Shown: positions 1-6,051 of the stretch, piece after piece
Layout: every line of letters begins with the position of its first letter
Numbering within the stretch: position 1 is the stretch's first letter
Assembly: GCA_030043395.1 (NCBI GenBank)
Contig: JASHXW010000273.1
Span: forward strand, 1 to 6,909
Direction of reading: 5' to 3'
DNA from: Streptosporangiaceae bacterium
GTDB lineage: Bacteria; Actinomycetota; Actinomycetes; Streptosporangiales; Streptosporangiaceae
Length of the DNA: 6,909 nucleotides
Position numbers and translations under genes: made by a program
Notes under the pieces: generated by a model
What the model saw: only the letters and a program-made list of their open reading frames with translations
Told to the model about the DNA's origin: nothing
Database searches by the model: none

Positions 1-744
1 TCGCTGTCGTCGAACGGCGCGCTGTTCTCCCAGAGCGTCAAGGACGCGGCCTTCGCCGCGCTGCCGAACGTGGTGATCACCGACGCGATCGGCTCGTCGG
101 AGACCGGCTTCACCGGGCTCGGGTTCGCCAGTGCCGGAGGCCAGCAGCGCGGCGGGCCGACAGTGCACCCGGGTCCGAGCACGATCGTGATCGACGACGA
201 CGGCCGCCAGGTGGGTCCAGGCGAGACGGGCCGCATCGCGCGAGGCGGGCATATCCCGCTCGGCTACTACAAGGACCCGGTCAAGACGGCCGCGATGTTC
301 GTCGAGGTGGACGGCGAGCGCTATGTCGTCCCGGGAGACTTCGCCAGGGTGGAGGATGACGGCTCGATCACCCTGCTCGGGCGTGGGAGCGGGTGCGTGA
401 ACACCGGCGGGGAGAAAGTGTTCCCCGAGGAGGTCGAGGGGGCCATCAAGGCGCACCCGGCCGTCTTCGACACCCTCGTGATCGGCGTCCCTGACCAGCG
501 CCTTGGCGAGCGCGTCGCAGCGATCGTGCAGCTCCGGGAGGGCGCATCGCTCGACCTGGCCGACCTCGACGCGGTCGTGCGCAAGCACGTCGCCGGCTAC
601 AAGGCGCCGCGCACCGTATGGTTCAGCGATCACATCGGCCGGACTCCGAGCGGCAAGGCTGATTACCGATGGGCCCGCAAGTTCGCCGACGCCAAGCTCG
701 CAGCCGGCGAGCCAGCTGCGGCGACGGCCGAGACCGGAGCCTGA
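1..744 (+). CDS. Acyl-CoA ligase, FadD19-like (C-terminal part; 5' end outside window)
   Basis: ATP-dependent ligase of the ANL (AMP-binding) superfamily, expected to activate a carboxylic acid to its CoA thioester through an acyl-adenylate in the cytoplasm. The frame is open from base 1, leaving 247 residues, roughly the last half of a protein that usually has about 510-550. Visible core motifs are GSSETG at residues 31-36 (A5, adenine/carboxylate site), RGGHIPLGYYKDP around 81-93, GDFARVEDDG at 112-121 (A7 ribose-binding Asp), GRGSGCVNTGGEKVFPEEVE at 127-146 (hinge and A8 loop) and the A10 Lys in TPSGK at residue 219. All catalytic elements that should lie in this half are intact. The GHIPLGYYKDPVKTA style resembles actinobacterial FadD19-type synthetases, which activate steroid side chains or fatty acids; that specificity is inference. 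An Ala/Glu-rich tail ends at a TGA four bases before the next start, so both genes are probably co-transcribed. Confidence 0.93.
   Translation, partial: SLSSNGALFSQSVKDAAFAALPNVVITDAIGSSETGFTGLGFASAGGQQRGGPTVHPGPSTIVIDDDGRQVGPGETGRIARGGHIPLGYYKDPVKTAAMFVEVDGERYVVPGDFARVEDDGSITLLGRGSGCVNTGGEKVFPEEVEGAIKAHPAVFDTLVIGVPDQRLGERVAAIVQLREGASLDLADLDAVVRKHVAGYKAPRTVWFSDHIGRTPSGKADYRWARKFADAKLAAGEPAAATAETGA
736..739 (+). promoter_or_regulatory. Ribosome binding site of the nitronate monooxygenase gene
   Basis: GGAG lies inside the last codons of the ligase gene, nine bases before the GTG at 749. It decides the start: the reading frame runs open much further upstream (to about 503), but that part is antisense-like, Arg/Ser-rich shadow of the ligase gene. 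The family-like N-terminus (ICDRLDIEHPIVGF) begins only after 749. Confidence 0.65.
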
Positions 745-748
745 CCGC

Positions 749-1858
749 GTGGCGCTGCGGACCTCGATCTGCGACCGGCTGGACATCGAGCATCCGATCG
801 TCGGCTTCACCCCGTCCGAGCACGTCGCCGCGGCCATCAGCCGCGCTGGCGGGCTCGGCGTGCTCGGCTGCGTCAGGTACAACGAGGCCGAGGAGCTCGA
901 GGCAGCGCTGACCTGGATGGACGCCAACACCGATGGCCGCCCGTACGGCGTGGACATCGTGATGCCGGCCAAGATCCCAGCCGAGGGTAGCCAGGTCGAC
1001 CTGGGCGAGCTCATCCCGGCCGGGCATCGCGAGTTCGTCGAGCAGACCCTGCTGCGCCTCGGGGTGCCACCGCTGCCCGCCGACGAGGAGCGGCGGGAGG
1101 GAGTGCTCGGGTGGTTGCACTCGGTCGCCAGGGCGCACGTCGAGGTGGCGCTCGGGCACCCGGTGAAGCTGATCGCGAACGCGCTCGGCTCGCCGCCTGA
1201 CGACGTCATCCAGACTGCGCACGAGCACGGGATCGCGGTGGCCGCGCTGGCAGGCAAGGCAGAGCACGCGGTCAGGCATGTCGCCCGCGGCGTGGACATC
1301 GTGGTGGCCCAGGGCTACGAGGCAGGCGGTCACACCGGTGAGATCGCCAGCATGGTGCTCGTGCCCGAGGTTGTCGACGCGGTCGGCGCGGACACTCCTG
1401 TCCTGGCCGCCGGCGGCATTGGCACCGGTCGCCAGATCGTCGCGGCGCTCAGCCTCGGCGCGGCCGGGGCCTGGATGGGCTCGTACTGGCTGACCACGCA
1501 GGAGTACCAGCTGGGCGCTGGCGTGTCCGGGCTGCGGGAAGCGCTGCTCGCCGCGACGTCGTCCGACACCGTCCGCTCGCGGATTTACAGCGGCAAGCCG
1601 GCGAGGTTGCTGAAGAACGACTGGACCAAGGCGTGGGAGGAGCCGGGAGCGCCAGACCCGCTGCCCATGCCGCTGCAGAACCTGCTGGTCAGCGAGGCGC
1701 ACCAACGACTGATGGAGTCTGGCGATCCGGCGGTAGTCCCGATGCCGGTCGGCCAGATCGTGGGCAGGATGAACAGCGTCCGCCCGGTCGCCGACGTGAT
1801 GGCCACGCTGCTGGCCGAGGCTGACGAGGCGCTGGACCGGATCGGCAACCTCCGCTGA
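749..1858 (+). CDS. Nitronate monooxygenase / 2-nitropropane dioxygenase family FMN protein
   Basis: FMN-dependent TIM-barrel oxidoreductase of 369 residues, normal for the family (about 320-380). Visible motifs are PIVGF near residue 16 with AGGLGVLG at 33-40 (N-terminal barrel/FMN region), the family signature QGYEAGGHTG at 188-197, whose His195 matches the catalytic His of characterised nitronate monooxygenases, and AAGGIGTGR at 220-228 plus GAAGAWMGS at 237-245, which form the FMN-phosphate site. The start is a GTG with GGAG nine bases upstream and a four-base gap from the ligase stop, so translation is probably coupled. Annotated family members oxidise alkyl nitronates, but the fold is also used by other flavoenzymes; Mycobacterium tuberculosis IpdC (Rv3553), a member, acts in steroid C/D-ring catabolism. 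Coupling to a FadD19-like ligase favours a CoA-ester reductase/oxidase role over nitronate detoxification, though this is inference. Confidence 0.9.
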   Translation: MALRTSICDRLDIEHPIVGFTPSEHVAAAISRAGGLGVLGCVRYNEAEELEAALTWMDANTDGRPYGVDIVMPAKIPAEGSQVDLGELIPAGHREFVEQTLLRLGVPPLPADEERREGVLGWLHSVARAHVEVALGHPVKLIANALGSPPDDVIQTAHEHGIAVAALAGKAEHAVRHVARGVDIVVAQGYEAGGHTGEIASMVLVPEVVDAVGADTPVLAAGGIGTGRQIVAALSLGAAGAWMGSYWLTTQEYQLGAGVSGLREALLAATSSDTVRSRIYSGKPARLLKNDWTKAWEEPGAPDPLPMPLQNLLVSEAHQRLMESGDPAVVPMPVGQIVGRMNSVRPVADVMATLLAEADEALDRIGNLR

Positions 1859-1880
1859 CGGCTGAGCTGACGAACGGGCG

Positions 1881-3092
1881 TTACGCCGCGTTCCCCGGCT
1901 CGGACTCGGGCTTCCAGGTGTTGCCGCCGTCCTCGGTCTTCAAGGCGATGGTCGCGCCACGTCCCTGCATGTAGCCGTGGCCGAGGTCGGTGAACGACAC
2001 CGGCCCGCACGAGCGCGTCCCCGTCGGCTTGACCGTCCAGGTACCTCCGCCGTTGCCGGTTTCGAAGAGCTTGCCCGGCGCGCTGACCACCCACTGCTCG
2101 GGGGTGATCGGATCGAACAGCCCGTTCCGCATGCGCGAGAGTGGCCCAGTTTGCACCTGCGAGGCGATCTTCCAGTGCCGTCCGCCGTCCCAGGACTCCT
2201 CGATGAGGAGGTCGCCGCGTGCGGTCTCCACTGGCACGAGCACCACTGCGTGCACTCCCGAGGCGACGACCTGCGGTGCGCCGACGACGACGCCCGGGTG
2301 GGTGCCTGAGCCCTGCCATCGGCCGAAGCCGCCCTTCGGCGCGGGCAGCGCGGCCCTGGACCACTTCAGGCTGTCGTCCGAGGTCCGCCAGACGTAGGGC
2401 GTGGCGGGACCGGAGCCGCAGGATCCCTCCGTCAGCCAGCCATTGAGCGGGTTGGCGAACGCGATGGCCGGCGGCACGGTACATCCCCGATGCCGGGGCA
2501 AGGACAGGTCCTGCAAGCGGTGGGCCCGCAGCGCGAGCCTGGTCCAGCGATGAGCTCCGTCGGTGGTGCGCCACAGGATCAGCTGCTCCCTGGCTCCACG
2601 CGGGCGATCCGATCGCGCCCCCGTTGCGAGCACCCAGCCGTAGTCGAGGTTGGCGAAGTAAATCTGGTAGCGAGGAGCGAAGCCAAGGCGGAATCCCGTG
2701 CCTGGCAACCTGCCGTGCCACCAGTGCGTGCCGCCGTCAGTGGTCGCCACCGTCGTGGCGTCGGCGCTGGCGTTGGCTGGCTCCTCGACCGCGTATGCCG
2801 TCCCGGCTCCGAAGAAATAGCTTGTGACCAGGCCGCTGCCTGGACTCTTGGCGGGAAAGACGACCTGCCAGTGCTTGCCGTGGTCACCGCTGCGCAGCAT
2901 GCCGCTGCCCTGGCCGCTCGCGCGGAACGACCAGATCACCCCGCGCGTCGTCGACAGGAAAGTCGCCGAACCCGCTGGCGCCAGCAATATGGGTGCCTGC
3001 GATCCCGCGCAGCCGGCTATCGCCAGCGACGCCACTGCCGCGCCGCCGACGAGTACCAGTCGCCGTCGCAGGCTTCCGAGGCCGACCGCCAT
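1881..3092 (-). CDS. Secreted lipoprotein with seven Asp-box/Ycf48-like repeats (predicted beta-propeller)
   Basis: A 403-residue exported protein of unknown function. The N-terminus has a basic stretch (RRRL, 9-12), a hydrophobic segment and a lipobox IAGC with Cys28, so it is probably a membrane-anchored lipoprotein. The mature part carries seven sialidase/Ycf48-style Asp-box motifs of the form (S/T)xDxGxxW: centred on Asp70, Asp119, Asp178, Asp239, Asp302, Asn347 and Asp388, each ending in Trp five residues later. They are 41-63 residues apart, as expected for blades of a propeller. The best copies are TTDGGTHW and TEDGGNTW; TSDDSLKW and TGNGGGTW are degenerate. No sialidase active-site Arg triad or other catalytic set was recognised, so a scaffold or binding role is more likely than glycosidase. 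Cys204 and Cys225 could form a disulphide. The frame stays open upstream to 3554, but the ATG at 3092 has GGGAG (3099-3103) six bases before it and directly begins the signal peptide. It lies 80 bases downstream of the other lipoprotein gene, so an operon is plausible. Confidence 0.82.
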   Translation of the reverse strand: MAVGLGSLRRRLVLVGGAAVASLAIAGCAGSQAPILLAPAGSATFLSTTRGVIWSFRASGQGSGMLRSGDHGKHWQVVFPAKSPGSGLVTSYFFGAGTAYAVEEPANASADATTVATTDGGTHWWHGRLPGTGFRLGFAPRYQIYFANLDYGWVLATGARSDRPRGAREQLILWRTTDGAHRWTRLALRAHRLQDLSLPRHRGCTVPPAIAFANPLNGWLTEGSCGSGPATPYVWRTSDDSLKWSRAALPAPKGGFGRWQGSGTHPGVVVGAPQVVASGVHAVVLVPVETARGDLLIEESWDGGRHWKIASQVQTGPLSRMRNGLFDPITPEQWVVSAPGKLFETGNGGGTWTVKPTGTRSCGPVSFTDLGHGYMQGRGATIALKTEDGGNTWKPESEPGNAA

Positions 3093-3098
3093 ATAACG

Positions 3099-3103
3099 CT
3101 CCC
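3099..3103 (-). promoter_or_regulatory. Ribosome binding site of the Asp-box lipoprotein gene
   Basis: On the minus strand GGGAG is followed by a six-base spacer and ATG at 3092-3090. It fixes the start at the signal peptide and rules out the longer open frame that overlaps the upstream lipoprotein gene. Confidence 0.6.
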
Positions 3104-3172
3104 ATGCCGGCTTGGTTGGACACGCTTCGTTACGGGAACGCTCCACCGCGCCATATGGTTGCCGTGTCGTCG

Positions 3173-4384
3173 TTAACGGGGATCCGGGACGACCTGGAGC
3201 AGCCAAGACGAGCCGTTCCAGGATTCCGCGAGAGTCTCGCCGGCAAACGTCCCGGCCAGCTCGCAAGCGGTCCCGGTGCAGGATACCGCGAGCCCCATCA
3301 CCACTGGCTCCACGACCTGCGGGGCCGGAATACGCCTGAGCGTCCAGCTGGTCCCGTTGTAGACCTCGCTGTGTGGTGTCGCCAGGTTGAGATCGCCGAG
3401 CGCGACGCAATGCGCCGCCGAAGTGCAGGACACCGCCGTGAGCTCGCTGTACCCGGCCTTGCCGAAGCTCGGGGTACGCTCGCGCTGCCAGCTCGTGCCG
3501 TTCCAGCGCTCGGCTAGCGTCACCTGGCTCCTGGCCTGGCCGACAGCCACGCACTGCCGCGGCCCAGTGCAGGAGACCGACAGCAGCTGGTCAAGCCGCG
3601 CGACGTTGAGCGTGCGGATGATGGTCCACCGGCTGCCGTTCCATCGCTCGGCAAGGATCCTGGTGCGGGCCGATGAGGTGGGCTGGGCCGCCTCGCCATA
3701 GCCGTAGCTGCCGACTGCCAGGCACGCGTCGGGTGCCGCGCAGGACACGTCGGCCAGTACCTGCGTCTGCACGTAGCGCGGCAGCGCGGGGAGCCTGCTG
3801 GCATGCCAGGAGCCGCCGGCCTCGACCCCGGCGACCGACTTGCCAGCCAGGTTCTCGCCGATCGCGACGCATGCGGACGGTGCCGCGCAGGACACCGTGT
3901 CGAAGGTGGCGCGCCGTCGTTGCACGCTCCACGCGTTGCCGTTCCAGGAGAGGATCTCCGACCCGACCGCGGTGCATGAATTCACGCTGGGGCATGAGAC
4001 GGCAGCCAGGGTGCCGTCTTGCGCATTGGCGGGCAGTGCCTGGACCTGCCATCTGGCGCCATTCCAGGTTTCGACGAGTGCTCTTTGCGGGCCCTTTGCG
4101 CCGTAGTAGTACCAGCCCACCGCGACGCATGCTGACGGCGAGGTGCACGAGACCCCGGTGAGGAAGTCGGCGTGCTTCACAGGCGACTTCCCTGTCGTGT
4201 CTTGCTTCCGGCGCGCCGCCAGGCTTGCCGCTCGGTGCGCATGCACGGGGACGGTCGCCGTCCGGATTGACTGGCGGCCGGCTCCGGCCGCGGTTCCGGC
4301 GGTACCGCAGGCGGCCAAAACGACCAGGCCCGCGATGACCACTGGCGCGAAACTGACTCGACGGGCGATTCGCAGCTGTCTCAC
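3173..4384 (-). CDS. Secreted lipoprotein of seven Cys-pair / WNGxxW repeats (predicted seven-bladed propeller)
   Basis: A 403-residue exported protein with no function I can name. The signal peptide (basic RRV, hydrophobic VVIAGLVVLAAC) ends in lipobox LAAC with Cys26, implying a membrane-anchored lipoprotein. An Ala/Arg-rich linker (27 to about 73) leads into seven repeats that fill the rest. Each starts VSC-x5-C followed by (V/T/L)A(V/I/L)G, and most end in (W/Y)NGxxW. The Cys pairs are 80/86, 131/137, 166/172, 215/221, 272/278, 320/326 and 369/374; the last has four residues between the cysteines instead of five. The closing Trp are 112, 152, 193, 253, 299, 347 and 394. Repeat 2 is short (35 residues against 48-57) and repeat 3 has AGGSW instead of WNGxxW. 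The regular spacing suggests one disulphide-stapled blade per repeat. The GTG start has a perfect GGAGGT upstream. Similar SC...CxAVG/WNG proteins are known to me only as uncharacterised actinobacterial proteins. Confidence 0.82.
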   Translation of the reverse strand: MRQLRIARRVSFAPVVIAGLVVLAACGTAGTAAGAGRQSIRTATVPVHAHRAASLAARRKQDTTGKSPVKHADFLTGVSCTSPSACVAVGWYYYGAKGPQRALVETWNGARWQVQALPANAQDGTLAAVSCPSVNSCTAVGSEILSWNGNAWSVQRRRATFDTVSCAAPSACVAIGENLAGKSVAGVEAGGSWHASRLPALPRYVQTQVLADVSCAAPDACLAVGSYGYGEAAQPTSSARTRILAERWNGSRWTIIRTLNVARLDQLLSVSCTGPRQCVAVGQARSQVTLAERWNGTSWQRERTPSFGKAGYSELTAVSCTSAAHCVALGDLNLATPHSEVYNGTSWTLRRIPAPQVVEPVVMGLAVSCTGTACELAGTFAGETLAESWNGSSWLLQVVPDPR

Positions 4385-4389
4385 CGAGC

Positions 4390-4395
4390 ACCTCC
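4390..4395 (-). promoter_or_regulatory. Strong Shine-Dalgarno of the Cys-repeat lipoprotein gene
   Basis: GGAGGT on the minus strand, five bases before the GTG at 4384-4382. It is the strongest ribosome binding site in the window and supports the GTG start directly ahead of the signal peptide. Confidence 0.7.
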
Positions 4396-4450
4396 GGGTG
4401 CCTCGCGCAGGAGCCTCCGCTCCTTATGACCGAGGAGACGGCGCTCTGGT

Positions 4451-4488
4451 TGCGCGCTCCAGGGCCAGGCCGGCTGGCTCAGCGCGTG
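4451..4488 (-). terminator. Hairpin directly after the PRC-barrel-like gene, candidate terminator
   Basis: An outer six-base-pair stem (4453-4458 with 4481-4486) encloses an inner five-base-pair stem (4464-4468 with 4474-4478) with a five-base loop, separated by an asymmetric internal bulge. It begins two bases past the stop codon of the PRC-barrel-like gene in the direction of transcription. There is no U-tract, which is common for actinobacterial terminators but weakens the call. If real, it separates the small gene from the lipoprotein pair downstream. Confidence 0.4.
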
Positions 4489-4489
4489 C

Positions 4490-4849
4490 TTACTCGGTGT
4501 CCCTGGTCCAGTGCGCGCGGCCGAAGATCCGGCCGACCATGTCGTGCAGGTCATGACCCTCGCCCTTGAGGGCGTCGACGTGATACACGGGCGGCCCGGA
4601 CGGCGGCTGAAGCTGAGTCGCCTCCTCGTCGCTGAGGCTGGTCTGGATCTGCGCGGTCGTGATCAGCGGGATGTGGTCGGCGTCCACGAATCGGATGCCG
4701 TGGTGGGTCCCGATCACGATTCCCTCGAAGATGTCGAGTTCCTCGACGTGCTGGACATGCTGGAGCGTCCCGATCTGCGTGCCCGACGTGCTCAGGACGG
4801 GAGTCCCGTGCGTGGCGGCCTTGTAGGAGATCGGTGTTCCTTCACTCAT
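4490..4849 (-). CDS. Small PRC-barrel-like protein (DUF2171-like)
   Basis: A 119-residue soluble protein without signal peptide or membrane segment. Residues from about 15 to 70 follow the PRC-barrel/DUF2171 pattern: G-x-P-V followed by an S/T-G-x-x-I-G-x-(L/V) turn (GTQIGTLQHV), a charged stretch, then GIVIGTHHGIRFVDADHIPLI, which resembles the paired beta-strands in which a ligand- or subunit-binding barrel closes. The C-terminal third (LSDEEATQLQPP through GRIFGRAHW) is probably helical and is not part of the barrel. PRC barrels occur in ribosome maturation factor RimM and the photosynthetic reaction-centre H subunit, and as stand-alone stress or regulatory proteins in actinobacteria; the role here is unknown. 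The ATG at 4849 has GGGAG (4859-4863) nine bases upstream. It stands 63 bases after the dehydrogenase stop and is followed by a hairpin, so it may be the last gene of that transcript or stand alone. Confidence 0.65.
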   Translation of the reverse strand: MSEGTPISYKAATHGTPVLSTSGTQIGTLQHVQHVEELDIFEGIVIGTHHGIRFVDADHIPLITTAQIQTSLSDEEATQLQPPSGPPVYHVDALKGEGHDLHDMVGRIFGRAHWTRDTE

Positions 4850-4912
4850 GTCGCTTCGCTCCCGTCTGGTCGGCGGCGCCGCAGCGCATCTGCGACCGTA
4901 CCACCGGCAAGC

Positions 4913-6034
4913 TCAGCCGCTGGCGAGTGCGGCACCGAGGCGGCGCAGCTGGGCTGTGGCGCCGCCGAGCGCGAACTCGTTCCGCTTGGCGGCAGCGAAG
5001 TAGCGATGGAGCATGTGGCTGGTGTCGATGCCGACGCTACCGTGGATGTGCACGGCGGTGTGCGCGACCCGGTGACCGGCGTCGGCCGCCCAGAACTTCG
5101 CGGTAGCGATCTCCTCCTCGCACGGCAGTCCGGCTTCCAGCCGCCAGGCTGCCTGCCACATCGTCAGCCTGATCGCCTCCACGTCGATGTAGGCGTCGGC
5201 CAGCCGCTGCGCCACGGCCTGGAACGCCCCGATCGGACGGCCGAACTGCTGACGTGACCGCGCATGCTCGGCGGTCAGCTCGAGCGCGCGCTCGGTGACT
5301 CCGAGCTGCAGTGCGCACAGCCCGATCGTCGCCCGGGATGCCAGCCACTGCACGACCTCGGTGCCGCCGTCGTTTCCCGGGCCGCCGAGCAGCCGGTCGC
5401 CGGCGAGCTCGGTCCCGTCGAGGGTGAGCTGAGCCGCGCCAGGACCGAAGACCACCTGCTGCGGCTGGACGCTCACTCCGGGATCGTCCGGCTGGATGCA
5501 GTACACCGCGGTGCCCTGGTCCGTTCTGGCCGGGACGAGGTACAGCCCTGCGTGCGCACCGGCAGGCACCGTGGTCTTCGCGCCGTCCAGGTGCCATGCC
5601 TTGCCGGACCTTGTCGCCCGGGTACCTGGCGACAGCGGGTCGTCACCGCATGGCTCGGCCAGCGCTGCTGTGAGCACGAGGTTGCCGGCCGCCGCCGGTG
5701 CCGCCCAGCGCTGGCACTGCTCGGGCGTTCCGAACCTGGCGATCGCGCCGGCTCCGAGCACGACCGTCGCGAGGAACGGCGCAGGCGCGACCGCTCGGCC
5801 GACCTCGGTCAGGATCGAGCACTGCTCGGCAAGCCCGTAGCCGTCACCCCCGGCATCGGACGGCAGCGTCGCTCCGAGCACGCCCGCCGCGGCGAGGTCC
5901 GCCCAGAGCTCAGGGTCGAAGCCAGACCCAGCCTGCTCCAGCTCAGCCAGCCGGGCCGGCGTGGCATGGTCGCCGAGTATGCGGCGGCAAAGCGCCGACA
6001 GTTCGTCCTGGGGCTGCGTGAGGGAAAAGTCCAC
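4913..6034 (-). CDS. Acyl-CoA dehydrogenase-like protein, FadE heteromer subunit lacking the catalytic Glu
   Basis: A 373-residue acyl-CoA dehydrogenase-fold protein: helical N-terminal domain from MDFSLTQPQ, a middle beta domain (about 120-220) and a C-terminal helical domain. It keeps the flavin-contacting RQQFGRPIGAFQ at 261-272 and the HIHGSVGIDTSHMLHRYF region (339-355). However, both positions that supply the catalytic base are altered: the isovaleryl-CoA dehydrogenase-type Glu (LxxER) is Ser233 in LASRATIG, and the medium-chain-type Glu (YEGT) is Gly in ALGGAT near 366-370. It is therefore unlikely to be active alone. In mycobacteria such proteins pair with a complementary partner as alpha2beta2 enzymes (FadE17-FadE18, FadE26-FadE27, FadE28-FadE29) that act on steroid or acyl-CoA side chains. 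The partner is the gene immediately upstream, 17 bases away. The GTG at 6034 is preferred to the in-frame GTG at 6040 because GGAG (6043-6040) then has a five-base spacer and the protein starts with the usual MDF. Confidence 0.9.
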   Translation of the reverse strand: MDFSLTQPQDELSALCRRILGDHATPARLAELEQAGSGFDPELWADLAAAGVLGATLPSDAGGDGYGLAEQCSILTEVGRAVAPAPFLATVVLGAGAIARFGTPEQCQRWAAPAAAGNLVLTAALAEPCGDDPLSPGTRATRSGKAWHLDGAKTTVPAGAHAGLYLVPARTDQGTAVYCIQPDDPGVSVQPQQVVFGPGAAQLTLDGTELAGDRLLGGPGNDGGTEVVQWLASRATIGLCALQLGVTERALELTAEHARSRQQFGRPIGAFQAVAQRLADAYIDVEAIRLTMWQAAWRLEAGLPCEEEIATAKFWAADAGHRVAHTAVHIHGSVGIDTSHMLHRYFAAAKRNEFALGGATAQLRRLGAALASG

Positions 6035-6039
6035 AGTCA

Positions 6040-6043
6040 CTCC
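6040..6043 (-). promoter_or_regulatory. Ribosome binding site deciding the start of the Glu-less dehydrogenase
   Basis: GGAG on the minus strand overlaps the first of two in-frame GTG codons (6040-6038) and precedes the second (6034-6032) by five bases. Only the second start leaves a usable spacer, which shortens the protein by two residues. Confidence 0.55.
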
Positions 6044-6051
6044 GTGATTCG

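Noticed and set aside
623..1705. Long open frame on the minus strand opposite the NMO gene
   Set aside because: Arg/Gly/His-rich translation without family motifs, no good start site, and fully antisense to a gene with clear catalytic motifs. It is a by-product of GC-rich third positions.
3130..3145. Inverted CGTT/AACG elements between the two lipoprotein genes
   Set aside because: Four-base arms are not distinguishable from chance, and no recognised regulator site matches.
3093..3554. N-terminal extension of the Asp-box lipoprotein to 3554
   Set aside because: It would overlap 380 bases of the Cys-repeat lipoprotein gene and bury the signal peptide. The ATG at 3092 has its own ribosome binding site.
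3173..4384. Glycosylation-type sequons (NGT/NGS) in the WNG repeats
   Set aside because: They are a consequence of the conserved WNG(S/T)xW turn; N-glycosylation at such sites is not expected in an actinomycete.
4409..4424. Short hairpin AGGAGC/GCTCCT in the leader of the Cys-repeat lipoprotein
   Set aside because: A six-base-pair stem of GGAG-like repeats is expected by chance in this composition; there is no evidence of a riboswitch or regulator site.
4423..4428. CATAAG on the minus strand as a -10 box for the Cys-repeat lipoprotein
   Set aside because: No acceptable -35 at 16-18 bases upstream, and no ECF-type pair was found either. A promoter in 4390-4450 is possible but not supported.
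4873..4894. GCGGCGCCGC palindrome and adjacent CGCAG/CTGCG hairpin after the Glu-less dehydrogenase
   Set aside because: The stem is only five base pairs with no U-tract, and the palindrome has no loop. Too weak to call a terminator or operator in GC-rich DNA.
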